This document shows positions 15,768 through 25,217 of a DNA stretch of 64,000 bases, in pieces (within the stretch, counting starts at the first letter, position 1; every line of letters begins with the position of its first letter). Position numbers and translations under genes: made by a program. The DNA comes from Ga0077555 sp050187415 (GTDB taxonomy: Bacteria > Pseudomonadota > Alphaproteobacteria > Rhizobiales > Hyphomicrobiaceae), in the NCBI GenBank assembly GCA_050187415.1, contig JBFWXN010000016.1, positions 1 through 64,000 of the forward strand, given 5' to 3'. The notes beneath the pieces were generated by a model, which was not told where the DNA came from, did not search any database, and saw nothing but the letters and a program-made list of their open reading frames with translations.

Positions 15768-17777
15768 ATGAAGATTACGACCGTTGGTCGTCTCGAGATG
15801 TGGCTCGGCGGCCGGCCGATCATGATCGGCAGCCGGAAGGCGCGGGCGCTGCTCGGCTATTTGCTCGTGTACGAGAGCCACCAGGAGACACGGGAATATC
15901 TGGTCGGATTGCTGTGGAGTGAGTCTGATGGCGAGAAGGCGCGGGGCTCGCTGCGTCACTGCCTGAAGGAAATCCGCCTGGGGTTGCGCGGGACGAAGTT
16001 CTCTGGATTGCAACTCGACAACCAAACGCTCGGCTTTGATCCTGCGTCGGTTACGGTGGACCTGTGGGATATCCTCGAGCAGGCGAAGCGGGACGAGGTG
16101 CACCCGAAATTGCTCGAAATTCCCAATCTGACCGATCAGTTACTGAAGGACGTCGAGACTGTCGACCCGGTTTTCAGGACATGGCTGCTGGCGCGGCGGC
16201 AGTCGCTCAATCAACGCCTGATCAGCAATTTCGAGCGCATCCTCGAGGGCGCGGTCGTCGGATCGCGAGAAGGAGAGAACGCCGCGCGAGCCATCCTGAA
16301 CCTCGATGCCACGAACGAGGTCGCGTGCCGCCATCTGATGCGATGCAGGTCTGCGCAGGACGATATCGGCGGTGCCTTGAAGATCTACACCGACTTTTGG
16401 GAGCTGCTCGACCGCGAGTACGATGTCGAGCCGACCGAGCAGACGCAGGCGCTGTTTGCCGAGTTGAAGGCGGCGCTGCCGCTGACGGGTCCTCCCGATG
16501 CGGTGCCGAAATCGCCGCCGTCGCCTGCCCCGGTCGCGGGCCTGCGCCCGGTCGGCACGAAGTTGGTGCTCTCGATTGCTCCGTTCGAGGCAGCCGCCAT
16601 TCCCTCCAGCCGGCGTTATCTGGTGCAGGGTTTTCGGAGTGAGTTGATCGCTCATCTGACGCGTTTTCGCGAGTGGATGGTAAGAGAGCGGCCAGCCGGC
16701 GGCGAACGCCTCGACGTTGCCGACGAGTATGTGCTGCAGGCCGAAACATTGCCGTTCAAGAAGGGGGCACGGCTCACGCTGTCGCTGCGCGAATGCGCCA
16801 CCGACGGCTATCTGTGGGGCGACGGTGTCAATCTCGATTCGGTCGATTGGGGCGAAGCTCAGATTTCCGTCATGCGGCGTATCGCAGCCGCGCTGAATAT
16901 CCACGTTTCGGCGGGACGCCTTGCGCAGATCGGTCCGAAGTCTCCCAGTGACATGATTGCTTACGACTTGTGGCTGCGGGGGCAGAACCAACAGCTTCCG
17001 CACGAGTCGAGCGGCTATGAAAACGCGGAGGCCCTTTATCGGAACATCATCGTCCGACACCCGAATTTCGCGCCCGCCTATTCCAGTCTGGCGCAGCTAC
17101 AGAACTCGCGACATTTCATCAATCCTGGGCAGTACCGAGATCCCCGCACGCAGGCGGAAGCCTTGCGGTTCGCAAGCGAATCCGTCCGCCTGGATCCGAT
17201 GGACTCCCGATCCCAGCTCTGCCTCGGTTGGGCAAACGCGATGACCGGACTCCACGATCAGGCCGAGGTGCACCACAGGCTGGCCGCCGAACTGAACGAC
17301 AGCGATGCCTGGACACTCATTTCCGCGGCTCTCGGATCGGCGTTCCGCTCCGAAACCGCAGCGGCGCGCGAGTTGGCCGATCGCTCCGCCAAGATCTCGC
17401 TGCAGCCGAGCCCGGCGCAGTGGCGCTATGCAGCCATGGTGCACTATCTCAATGGCGACTATCGTGAGTGTCTTCACGCCACGGAGGAGGCCAAGTCGTC
17501 AATCCAGAATGTGCTGGTTTGGAGAGCCGCCTGTCTCGTGCAGCTCGATCGCGTTTCCGAGGCTCGGGCGGCGGCCGACGAATTTTTTGCAGCAGCCGCC
17601 CGGATCTGGGCGCGAACCGATATACCCCCGCTTCGCGAGCACATTGCACGATGGTTCCTGCAGGCCTTTCCGATCAAACATGAAGACGCCTGGACGCGAC
17701 TGCGCGACGACTTCGGTCGAGCAGGCGCGCCTGTCGAGGGCATCAGGTTCCCCACCTTATCGCCAAGCGATCACTGA
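15768..17777 (+). CDS. SARP-type regulator with BTAD and TPR regions
   Basis: 669 residues from the ATG at 15768 (MKITTVGRLEMWLGGRPIMI). The N-terminus is an OmpR-like winged helix; residues ~95-245 are a bacterial transcriptional activator domain (RAILNLDATNEVACRHLMRC, then EQTQALFAELKAAL). A central region (LVLSIAPFEAAAI ... YLWGDGVNLD) resembles the TolB-like domain of adenylate-cyclase-type regulators. The C-terminal ~270 residues are TPR-like (NAEALYRNIIVRHPNFAPAY). Such proteins often control adjacent secondary-metabolite genes; the neighbouring heme peroxidase and YcaO genes are the likely targets. Its stop overlaps the convergent 135-residue gene by 7 nt. Confidence 0.8.
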   Translation: MKITTVGRLEMWLGGRPIMIGSRKARALLGYLLVYESHQETREYLVGLLWSESDGEKARGSLRHCLKEIRLGLRGTKFSGLQLDNQTLGFDPASVTVDLWDILEQAKRDEVHPKLLEIPNLTDQLLKDVETVDPVFRTWLLARRQSLNQRLISNFERILEGAVVGSREGENAARAILNLDATNEVACRHLMRCRSAQDDIGGALKIYTDFWELLDREYDVEPTEQTQALFAELKAALPLTGPPDAVPKSPPSPAPVAGLRPVGTKLVLSIAPFEAAAIPSSRRYLVQGFRSELIAHLTRFREWMVRERPAGGERLDVADEYVLQAETLPFKKGARLTLSLRECATDGYLWGDGVNLDSVDWGEAQISVMRRIAAALNIHVSAGRLAQIGPKSPSDMIAYDLWLRGQNQQLPHESSGYENAEALYRNIIVRHPNFAPAYSSLAQLQNSRHFINPGQYRDPRTQAEALRFASESVRLDPMDSRSQLCLGWANAMTGLHDQAEVHHRLAAELNDSDAWTLISAALGSAFRSETAAARELADRSAKISLQPSPAQWRYAAMVHYLNGDYRECLHATEEAKSSIQNVLVWRAACLVQLDRVSEARAAADEFFAAAARIWARTDIPPLREHIARWFLQAFPIKHEDAWTRLRDDFGRAGAPVEGIRFPTLSPSDH

Positions 17778-18178
17778 CACATGCGAACCGAATAGTCGCC
17801 GATACGCGCGGCCTGGAAGTCGAGCTTCTGGGCCGGCGTCGTAAGCGTGAGCGTCTTTTGATAAAAGTCGTCGTAGAATTTGGGGACGGCGTATTCGCCT
17901 GCGCCCTGCAGGAAGGCTTCCGCTTCCTCAACCATCGATTTCGGCGGCAAGCGAATCGAAAAAACCTCTTCGCTGAGTTGGATGATCACGAGCCCGGTGT
18001 GAAAGTCGGGGATTGTCACGACCAAGCCCACGGCCACGCACGTGTCCTTTAATTGCTGCAGCGTCCGGGGCAGCGGGATCGGAGGACCACCCGGCTGGAT
18101 GTAGTTGGTGCCGGTGGCAAACGATTTGATCAGCTTTCCCCATTTGATCTCGTCGTTGACTTCGAAACGCGGTCTCAT
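17771..18178 (-). CDS. Unknown 135-residue protein of the YcaO cluster
   Basis: The ATG at 18178 has a strong AGGAGGAGACGAAG leader. The protein is soluble and starts MRPRFEVNDEIKWGKLIKSF. It has a Gly/Pro segment (QPGGPPIPLP), a probable beta-rich core and two Cys, the second in the final MCQ. No family is recognised and it lacks an obvious leader-core organisation, but its place downstream of the peroxidase and YcaO genes makes it a candidate substrate, partner or binding protein. Its 3' end overlaps that of the SARP gene. Confidence 0.65.
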   Translation of the reverse strand: MRPRFEVNDEIKWGKLIKSFATGTNYIQPGGPPIPLPRTLQQLKDTCVAVGLVVTIPDFHTGLVIIQLSEEVFSIRLPPKSMVEEAEAFLQGAGEYAVPKFYDDFYQKTLTLTTPAQKLDFQAARIGDYSVRMCQ

Positions 18179-18220
18179 CTTCGTCTCCTCCTGTGCAGTG
18201 TGGCCGTCATCGATGGTGGT

Positions 18221-20032
18221 TCATGGGTTCGGTTTGGGGGCCGGCACCGCACCGCCGCCGATCATGAAAAGCAGAAGATCCGACATTGTCGCGATTTCGG
18301 GGATCGCGGCGAGTGCACGACCGTCACCAAGCAACGCATCGGCAGCAGCAGCGATCTGATCCTTGAGATGCGGGCCCGCGTCCTCGAAGGCGATCGGCGT
18401 GCGCGCCAGAGTGCCATAGATCGTTTCTGCGACAATGATCGAGCCGAGCGCGCCGAGGTGCAGGCTCTCGCCCGCCGCTGCATCGGTGGGCGCATTGACT
18501 CCGCCGATCGCCTGCCCCGCCTCGAACAGGATAAAGAACGGCAACGGCGGATCTTCGACGAGAATGTCGATATCAGCTGGGCACAGGGGATCGAAATCGA
18601 GCCCGCCGGGTGGCGGCGCGGCGAGCCATGTGCGCAGTTTGTCTTTCCAGCTCGCATAGTCGGGCAGCACCGTGTCGAGACCCTGCGCGCGGCATTCGGC
18701 GGACAGGGCCGGCACCGACCAAAGGCCGGAATAGCACGCCGTCACGAGATCGCGGTCGGGCAGGCCTTCGCGGTCCATGGCCGTCAGCGGCGGGAAAAGC
18801 TGCGAGTCGGTCAGCGCGCCTGCATAGACGGGCCCGATCCGATGGCTGTTGTTGGGGACTCGATCCGTGACGGTAAAAAAACGCGACCAGTCTATCAGCC
18901 AGTTGGCATTGAGCGGGAGATCGCTCGGCCTGCGGAGCGAACTTTGCCGCAAGGCAAACTCCGAGCCGATTCCAATTTCCGAATTGACGAGATATTTGTC
19001 CCGAACCATCGCGTGCCCGAAGCGGAACGCGCCAGCCAGGAATTCGGCTGGTACCGCGTCTTTCTCGCCCGGATGCTTCGCGTCCAAAAGCGGCGATGTC
19101 GATCCCGAATACAGACGATGTATATCGGGATGCAGGATGAGCGGCAGAACGTCCTTCACCAGGATGCTTCGGAAAATGAGCGTGGTGACGAACCGCACAA
19201 CGAAGAAGCGTCGATAGGCCTGCTCCGCCTGAGGAAGAACCGCGATCGGCAGTGCCTTGGGGATGAGATCGAGGATGTAATTGTGCAGCGTCTGCCAGAG
19301 GCCTGCCAACTGCGAAATCATCGCGTGGTCATCGTTTCGGGGGTCGGCGAGCAGGGCTTCCGTCCGCCACGGGTTTGCGTTGATTGTCGAAAGATCGAGC
19401 TGCTCGGATGGGTCGAGGCCTGAATCGCGGACATGCGCCGGGATGGCCCGGGCAATGTCGCGAAACGGGCAACCTGCGATCGTGCCGTCCATTCTGCGGC
19501 TCTGGCCGGCGCGAAAGCGCGTACGGGGAATGACACCAATATCATCGCGATAGGCGCGATCGATCTCGTAGGGGTGGGGGCAGACATCCGGACCACCGCC
19601 ATAGACCGTCTCGAGGGACAGCGGAAAAAGGCGTGTGTTGGCAAGGCCGACAGCGCCAGTCGCCGAGCCGGCCAGCGAGACCGAGCTGTGCGCCATGTCA
19701 TGGGCGATGAGTTGAAGGAGATACGTGTAGCCGGCTTGAATGTGCGGATTGTCAGCGGGATCCAAGCCTTCGCGGATGGGGGTCGTCCAGCGCTCACGCG
19801 CAATCCGAGCCGAAAGCTTCCGCATCAGCACGCGCAGTCCTGCGGGGTTGCCGGAGATCGCGTCATCAACGAGACGGCCTGCCGAGAAGCGTTCGCTCCC
19901 ATTCGGCGGCCGCACGATATTGCGTATCCGAAAGACAGGATTGCTGGATTGCGGGGCTGGGCCTGCCGTCATGACTTCGAATGTTCGCGAAAGCGTCCAA
20001 CCGAAGGTGAGCGACCGATTGATGCCATGCAT
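18221..20032 (-). CDS. Animal-type heme peroxidase
   Basis: 603 residues from the ATG at 20032 with GGAGG 5 nt upstream; a TTG at 20053 is less likely. Family marks are the distal-His region YLLQLIAHDMAHSS near residue 110, HNYILDLIP, and the proximal-His region FRFGHAMVRD near 335. No signal peptide or extra domains are seen, so it is probably cytoplasmic or exported by another route. Such enzymes use H2O2 to oxidise halides, phenols or peptides. It lies between YcaO and the 135-residue gene on the same strand, suggesting a tailoring role in a biosynthetic cluster; this is inference. Confidence 0.88.
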   Translation of the reverse strand: MHGINRSLTFGWTLSRTFEVMTAGPAPQSSNPVFRIRNIVRPPNGSERFSAGRLVDDAISGNPAGLRVLMRKLSARIARERWTTPIREGLDPADNPHIQAGYTYLLQLIAHDMAHSSVSLAGSATGAVGLANTRLFPLSLETVYGGGPDVCPHPYEIDRAYRDDIGVIPRTRFRAGQSRRMDGTIAGCPFRDIARAIPAHVRDSGLDPSEQLDLSTINANPWRTEALLADPRNDDHAMISQLAGLWQTLHNYILDLIPKALPIAVLPQAEQAYRRFFVVRFVTTLIFRSILVKDVLPLILHPDIHRLYSGSTSPLLDAKHPGEKDAVPAEFLAGAFRFGHAMVRDKYLVNSEIGIGSEFALRQSSLRRPSDLPLNANWLIDWSRFFTVTDRVPNNSHRIGPVYAGALTDSQLFPPLTAMDREGLPDRDLVTACYSGLWSVPALSAECRAQGLDTVLPDYASWKDKLRTWLAAPPPGGLDFDPLCPADIDILVEDPPLPFFILFEAGQAIGGVNAPTDAAAGESLHLGALGSIIVAETIYGTLARTPIAFEDAGPHLKDQIAAAADALLGDGRALAAIPEIATMSDLLLFMIGGGAVPAPKPNP

Positions 20033-20104
20033 GCCCGCCTCCGTGGCACTCAAGATTTCGCTGTCCGCGTCGAGCGAAGATGCCGCCTGGATCGTCGCCT
20101 CGCG

Positions 20105-21640
20105 CTAAAACAACGGCAGCCCCTTCGTAAAGCCCTCGCTGCCGCCGCTTGCTGCGATAGCGGCGTCAAGGCGATCCGTCACCAATTCCGAAGGCATGAG
20201 TTGCAGGGCCGGCGCGACCGCCGCCGCGACCGGAATGCCGAACTCGGGCCGGGTCAGGTCCAACAGCGCGACCTCGACTCCGAGACCATCGAGGTGCCGC
20301 AACAATGTTGGGAAGGCCTCACCCGTCTGCATCGAGGCGCTTGCGCAATCCGCGCCGGCGACCGTCCCGGCCGGATGCAACAACGCGCAGCTTCTGGTAT
20401 CGATCTCGCGGGCCAACGCCAGGCGTGCGCGATCGTCCTCGGGAAGGGGGCGGCTCGCCTGCATGCCGTTTCGTGCTTCGGCGATATTCAGGCCAAGTTC
20501 CATTTGGCACATTTCGTAGATTGCGGCGCGGACGGCGTCGCTCGCGTCGAGGCGTGCAGCAAAGCCGCAAACCAAGCCGTATCCGTCTCGATCAGCCGAG
20601 AGTGCGGCCATGACGGGCACGCGAAGGTCGCTTGTCAAATCGAGTATCCAGCTGACGCGGTCCTGGCGACCGTGCCGCAATGCGCCCAGCAAGGCATGCG
20701 CCTCGCCCGTCGCCGCCGCTTCCATCGACGGAGCGTGACCCCGCCGCCCTCCGATCCACCAGAGCGCAACTGCATCCCTCTCGATCAGTTCGAGAACGGC
20801 CCTCAGCGCCGCTGCCTCGAACGACCTTCCCGCTGCCACGCCGGTGCTCAGCGCCGTGCCCGGCAGGCCAAGCGGACCACTGGTTTGCGACCGCAGGCAC
20901 CAGTCGGCAGGCACGAGGCATGTTTTCGGAGTAAGGGGCAATCGGGCCTCGAGCCAGTCGAAGGTCCGCTGGTGATCATAGCCCGCCGCCTTGCAAAGCC
21001 GCGCTATTCGATGGCGGATGCCGGGTTGAAGACGGTCGCTGACGTCACACACGGACGCCACCGTTGCGATGTCTCCCGGGCGCCTGAACTGGGACTGCCT
21101 CTCCACCGCCTCGCCGATGCAGTTTGCAAGCGCATCCTCGATCGTGGCACCACCTCCCCCGACACTGAGTGTTACATCGGCGCCTTCGAAACGCGCCGGT
21201 TCGATGCCGACTGGGAGCGTCGCCCTCACCGTCCCACCCACAAACCTGAGCCCGGGCGCCCAGGGTGCGCGCAAAAGGAAAAGCTGCGCCAACGAACGCG
21301 CGGCGGCGGCTAGGGGCTCACCATGCCGTTGCGCCAACGCCCGCAGCAAATCGCAGCCGTTGGCGGAGGACAAATCGACTTCCAGAGCGTCGGGCATCGC
21401 TGCGTCGGCTCGGACCGGACGTTCGTGCAGGGACGTCGCTTGCTTCCAGATGTTGCGCGCATCCACAGATTGTGTGCTCCACGATCGGTCGTCGCCGGGA
21501 CGGTCCGACAGCCATCGTGAAACCAGCGTGAACTGCCGTTCGCCCGCCTGCAAGGCACCTGCGTCGGCGCTCGCGCAAAATTCACGTCTCGGGTGATCCA
21601 CTGCTGGAATGGTCAGTTCCGGGAGGCCCGACAGTGCCAA
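20105..21640 (-). CDS. YcaO cyclodehydratase-like protein
   Basis: Up to 511 residues. YcaO ATP-binding marks are GEAVERQSQF near residue 183 and STGVAAGRSFEAAALRAV then ELIERDA near 263-290. YcaO enzymes use ATP to activate peptide amides, making azolines, thioamides or amidines in RiPPs. No fused or adjacent E1-like partner and no TfuA partner were recognised. The reading frame opens at a TTG at 21640, which would overlap the divergent gene's start; a GTG at 21601 is a plausible alternative, and neither has a clear ribosome binding site. The C-terminus ends GLPLF rather than a PxPxP tail. The heme peroxidase gene follows within 72 nt. Confidence 0.82.
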   Translation of the reverse strand: MALSGLPELTIPAVDHPRREFCASADAGALQAGERQFTLVSRWLSDRPGDDRSWSTQSVDARNIWKQATSLHERPVRADAAMPDALEVDLSSANGCDLLRALAQRHGEPLAAAARSLAQLFLLRAPWAPGLRFVGGTVRATLPVGIEPARFEGADVTLSVGGGGATIEDALANCIGEAVERQSQFRRPGDIATVASVCDVSDRLQPGIRHRIARLCKAAGYDHQRTFDWLEARLPLTPKTCLVPADWCLRSQTSGPLGLPGTALSTGVAAGRSFEAAALRAVLELIERDAVALWWIGGRRGHAPSMEAAATGEAHALLGALRHGRQDRVSWILDLTSDLRVPVMAALSADRDGYGLVCGFAARLDASDAVRAAIYEMCQMELGLNIAEARNGMQASRPLPEDDRARLALAREIDTRSCALLHPAGTVAGADCASASMQTGEAFPTLLRHLDGLGVEVALLDLTRPEFGIPVAAAVAPALQLMPSELVTDRLDAAIAASGGSEGFTKGLPLF

Positions 21641-22110
21641 CTCATGTAACGCTGAAACCCGATCATCAACTCGACCGCGACGAGAACCCGTGCCCCAACA
21701 CCACAGCCAGCTTCGGTGCGGTGGCTTGGCGACCGGTCGAACGAAACCGCGTACTATTTTTGCGCGCTAACGAAAGTTGCGCGGTCTGCCGTATTTTGCA
21801 CAGCGCCGGCGCGGGCGCATTCGGCGAATATCTGCATGTCGCCGTGGCCGACGGCCGCTTGATCGTGACGGAAGCCGACAGCCTCCAAATGCCGGGACGG
21901 GTCCTGATCGGTGTCGCCATTGCCGAGGACGAAGCCCATTCGATATTCGCATTGGAAATCGAACCGCCGGTGGGGCTCGACCCTAAGCGCCACCTTGCGG
22001 CCGAGGGCATTGCAACGCTCTCGTGGGGCCGCCCGGCGCGCCTGCAGATCACTGCGAGGGAAAGGGGCCACAACCGTTTCCATGATCTCATAATTGATGC
22101 CTTCGAGTGA
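21634..22110 (+). CDS. Unknown protein divergent from YcaO
   Basis: 158 residues from a GTG at 21634 with GGGAGG at 7-nt spacing, a strong site. The protein is soluble with ESCAVCRILHSAG near the middle and a beta-rich second half (VLIGVAIAEDEAHSIFALEI). No family is recognised. It is divergent from and touches the YcaO gene, so it probably belongs to the same cluster. Competing minus-strand frames look less protein-like. Confidence 0.5.
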   Translation: MPTHVTLKPDHQLDRDENPCPNTTASFGAVAWRPVERNRVLFLRANESCAVCRILHSAGAGAFGEYLHVAVADGRLIVTEADSLQMPGRVLIGVAIAEDEAHSIFALEIEPPVGLDPKRHLAAEGIATLSWGRPARLQITARERGHNRFHDLIIDAFE

Positions 22111-22543
22111 GGCTGGCGCCGTCAGGAAAGGGCGCTGATCCCTAATCGATGGGTCGACCTGTGCACGTGTCATGCGCGTGGCCGGTAAACAATCCGCTGT
22201 GCTCGAGCGTTGAATAGGTTCGGCCGCTTCCGCCGGACAGCGCCACCGACAAACGTCGATTAAACTTGCAATTCTGGTGACATTTTCTGGCTCCGCTCCG
22301 ACGAGGTGCGAAGGGCGTGGCCCGCCTTGTGGCGTACCGCTCGCTCGCCGCGCTCGTGATCGCAGATGGTGCGGGCACTCGATGAATTGACATCATGCGG
22401 CTCGGCCGACCGACGGGCGGGCACCGGTGGATGAGAGCTGCCGGTCAGCGTGGTGGCCCAGCGGCTGCCTCATGACGAGATCAAGCGATGACACTGAAGT
22501 CCGGAGTTAGGCAACGTGTGCGACTCTCGCAGTTCTTGCCGCG
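22111..22543. other. Intergenic region, ~430 nt
   Basis: Between the unknown divergent gene and the MBL hydrolase. An 84-residue minus-strand frame (22142-22396) has no ribosome binding site and an Arg/Ser-rich composition, so it is not called. No terminator or repeat was seen. Confidence 0.4.
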
Positions 22544-23443
22544 TCAAGTTGCCGGACCGGCGGCCCAGGACGTCTGCTGCCAAACCTCCGGCACCAGCCG
22601 ATAACCGGCGCCTTCGCGCAGGACATGCGCGAAGCCAGGGAAGTGCAGATGCATTCCCGTCACGAGCAAGCCTTCGCTCGCAACCATGTCGAACACCCGC
22701 CGGCGCGATGACGCAGCCATTTCCGGGTCGGTGTCCACCACCATCGATACCTCGGGCCGCGGCACCTGGACCTCCGGCATGTGAACGACGTCGCCCCAGA
22801 TCAGCAGGCGTTGGCCGCCGGATTCGATCAGAAAGCCGGTGTGGCCGGGCGTGTGCCCCGGGATCGGAAGTGCCGTCACACCGGGTAACACTTCGCCGCC
22901 TGCAAATGTGCGCATGCGATCGCGGTAAGGGGCGGTCTGTTCACGCGCCTGCTGGAACATGAGGCGTTTCTCGCGCTCGGTGCCTCGCGCCATCGCGGCA
23001 TCGTCGAACCAGTGGCGGGGCTCGTTCTCGTGGACGACGAGTTCGGCGTTGGCGTAGTTCGCCGTTCCAGTTGTCATGTCGGTGAGGCCAGCCGAATGAT
23101 CAGGATGCATGTGCGTGAGGAGGATCGTGTCGATCTCGTCGGGACGTACGCCCGCGGCAGCCAGATTGGCCAGCAGATGTCCGGCGCCGGGTCCCAGATA
23201 GTTTCCGGAGCCCGTTTCGATCAATGCCAGGCGCCCGCCGGAATGGATCAGAAAGGCGTTGATCGAGAGAACGAAGGAGGTGCGGCTGGCGGCCGCCAGA
23301 TGCCGCCTCGCTTCATCCTCGGCCACGTTCAACATCATCTCGTGAGTTCGCTCGAGGGTGCCGTCGCTCACTGCGGTGACGACGATGTCGCCGATGCGAC
23401 GATGATAAACCGGCGGGATCTGTCGCGACGGAGGGGCGGTCAT
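22544..23443 (-). CDS. MBL-fold metallo-hydrolase (lactonase-like)
   Basis: 299 residues of the metallo-beta-lactamase fold. Zinc motif THMHPDHSAG (HxHxDH) near residue 112, then GHTPGHTGF and WGDVVHMPE supply the later His and Asp ligands, in the order seen in AHL lactonases and related hydrolases. No signal peptide. It may hydrolyse a lactone or phosphoester; the substrate cannot be set from sequence. AGGA precedes the ATG at 23443. Its stop is 110 nt from the previous unknown gene and it lies 27 nt downstream of pssA. Confidence 0.85.
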   Translation of the reverse strand: MTAPPSRQIPPVYHRRIGDIVVTAVSDGTLERTHEMMLNVAEDEARRHLAAASRTSFVLSINAFLIHSGGRLALIETGSGNYLGPGAGHLLANLAAAGVRPDEIDTILLTHMHPDHSAGLTDMTTGTANYANAELVVHENEPRHWFDDAAMARGTEREKRLMFQQAREQTAPYRDRMRTFAGGEVLPGVTALPIPGHTPGHTGFLIESGGQRLLIWGDVVHMPEVQVPRPEVSMVVDTDPEMAASSRRRVFDMVASEGLLVTGMHLHFPGFAHVLREGAGYRLVPEVWQQTSWAAGPAT

Positions 23444-23470
23444 GAGCGGGTTCCTAAGGCGGCGCGCCAG

Positions 23471-24367
23471 CTAGTGGCGCGTCTCGGTTGGCGGTGTCGG
23501 CTCATCGCGTGCATCGGCAGGGCCGACGTCTGCGGGCGGAATCGTTCCTGACGGACGCGACTGCGTCAAACCAGCCTCCCAGGCGCGCTGCTTGAGCAAG
23601 AAGCGGCGCACCCCCAAAGGAATGAGCGCGAGGTAGGCGAGCGTGACCGTCGCCAGCGTCAGGTAGGGGTAGGTAACGAGAAGCCCGATGGCGAGCGCGG
23701 CGCCAGCCAGGGCCGGTGCCACATATTCGCGCGCGATGCGCTCGGTGGCGAGCTTGCCGGAGTAGGTCGGCAGCGTCGAGACCATCAGCGTCGCCATCAA
23801 CATGACGTAAATGACGATCGCCAGCGGCCAGTCACGGACGACCAACAGCCCCGATTCTTCGAGATAGATCGGCAACATCACCGTGATCGCGCCGGCCGGC
23901 GCCGGTACACCCGAGAAGAAGTTGGAGCGCCATTTCGGACGGTCCTCGTCAAGCGCGACATTGAAGCGCGCAAGGCGCAAGCTGGCGGCGCAGGCGAATA
24001 CCAGCACCGCGATCCAGCCCAGCCCGCGCAACGGCCCGAGGCCCCAGGAGTAGATCAGGATCGACGGGGCGACCCCAAAACTCACGAAGTCCGCCAGACT
24101 GTCGAGCTCGGCGCCGAAACGGGATTGGGCGTTGAGCGCACGGGCGAGCCGCCCATCGACACCGTCGAGCAGAGCCGCCAGCACAATAAGCCCGACTGCC
24201 AGCTCGTAACGAGCCTCGATCGCGGCACGGATGGCGGTGACGCCGGCACAAAGCGCCATCAGCGTCGCCACGTTGGGCACCAGATAGCGCACGGGGACGA
24301 AACGCTGTGCAAGGATGCCCGGACGGCGCGCCGCGTCGCGTCTCATCCGATAGCTGTGGCGATCCAT
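23471..24367 (-). CDS. pssA: CDP-diacylglycerol-serine O-phosphatidyltransferase
   Basis: 298 residues, multi-pass membrane protein. The CDP-alcohol phosphotransferase motif is complete: LLDGVDGRLARALNAQSRFG followed by AELDSLADF. It makes phosphatidylserine from CDP-diacylglycerol and serine. The ATG at 24367 has GGAGGTG upstream; longer N-terminal forms lack a site. It follows psd on the same strand by 136 nt, giving the usual alphaproteobacterial psd-pssA order for phosphatidylethanolamine synthesis. Confidence 0.92.
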   Translation of the reverse strand: MDRHSYRMRRDAARRPGILAQRFVPVRYLVPNVATLMALCAGVTAIRAAIEARYELAVGLIVLAALLDGVDGRLARALNAQSRFGAELDSLADFVSFGVAPSILIYSWGLGPLRGLGWIAVLVFACAASLRLARFNVALDEDRPKWRSNFFSGVPAPAGAITVMLPIYLEESGLLVVRDWPLAIVIYVMLMATLMVSTLPTYSGKLATERIAREYVAPALAGAALAIGLLVTYPYLTLATVTLAYLALIPLGVRRFLLKQRAWEAGLTQSRPSGTIPPADVGPADARDEPTPPTETRH

Positions 24368-24503
24368 GGTCCGCGGCACCTCCCTGTCTGCGAGTGCGCT
24401 ACTCTTGCATATCCGTGCAACGGCGTCCTGCCCAGGCTGCCACCCGTCCACGCCCCTCGAGCGGCCTAAATCTCAGCCGGCAGGGCGTGTGTCGGCCCCG
24501 ACC

Positions 24504-25217
24504 TCAGGCAGCGCGGGCCTCGCGCTCCGGCTCGAGCGATTTCAGATCCGCGATCACGGTCTCGCCCCCGACCATCGTTTGTCCGACTGCCACGAGCGCG
24601 GTGCGTGCGGGCGGCAGATAGACGTCGACGCGGCTGCCGAAGCGGATCAGACCGAAGCGCTCGCCCACACCCAGGCTTTCGCCCTCGGCCTTGAAGGTGA
24701 CGATACGGCGGGCGATCAGGCCGGCAATCTGCACCACGGCGATCTCGGTGCCGTCGGCTTGCTCGAGCACGAGCGAGCGGCGCTCGTTCTCCTCGCTCGC
24801 CTTGTCGAGCGCGGCGTTGACGAAAGCGCCCGGCACATAGATCGATCGCTTGATCCGCCCGGCGACAGGCGACCGGTTAATGTGCACGTCGAGCACCGAC
24901 AGGAAAATCGAGACTCGCTGCCGCATGCCGTCTCCCAGGCCAAGCTCCACGGGCGGCCTGACCACCTCGATCGACGACACCCTGCCGTCCGCCGGCGCGA
25001 TGACGAGGCCATCGCGCAACGGCGTGACACGCTCGGGATCGCGAAAGAAGTAGGCGATGAAGAGCGCCAGAAGTACCAGGGCCCACCCGAGCGGGGGCCA
25101 GACGAGAAGGAAAACAAGCGCCGCCAACGCAGCGATGGTGATGAACTTGTGTCCGTCGCGATGCACCGGCGCGAGACTTGCCAGGATGCTGTCGAAGATG
25201 GAATGACGACTAGCCAA
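24504..25217 (-). CDS. psd: Phosphatidylserine decarboxylase, short (archaeal-type) form
   Basis: 237 residues from a TTG at 25217 with GGGAG upstream, matching the usual ~230-residue length of this subgroup. An N-terminal membrane region (FITIAALAALVFLLVW) precedes the catalytic part: FLSVLDVHINRSPVAGRI and RFGSRVDVYLP, where the Gly-Ser bond is cleaved to form the pyruvoyl Ser. It decarboxylates phosphatidylserine to phosphatidylethanolamine and is paired with pssA downstream. Confidence 0.9.
   Translation of the reverse strand: MASRHSIFDSILASLAPVHRDGHKFITIAALAALVFLLVWPPLGWALVLLALFIAYFFRDPERVTPLRDGLVIAPADGRVSSIEVVRPPVELGLGDGMRQRVSIFLSVLDVHINRSPVAGRIKRSIYVPGAFVNAALDKASEENERRSLVLEQADGTEIAVVQIAGLIARRIVTFKAEGESLGVGERFGLIRFGSRVDVYLPPARTALVAVGQTMVGGETVIADLKSLEPEREARAA

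Noticed and set aside
19433..21313. 626-residue plus-strand frame over the peroxidase and YcaO genes
   Set aside because: It spans two genes with recognised motifs on the other strand and has no start signal or domain.
22142..22396. 84-residue minus-strand frame
   Set aside because: No ribosome binding site, Arg/Ser-rich and no family; intergenic chance frame is likelier.
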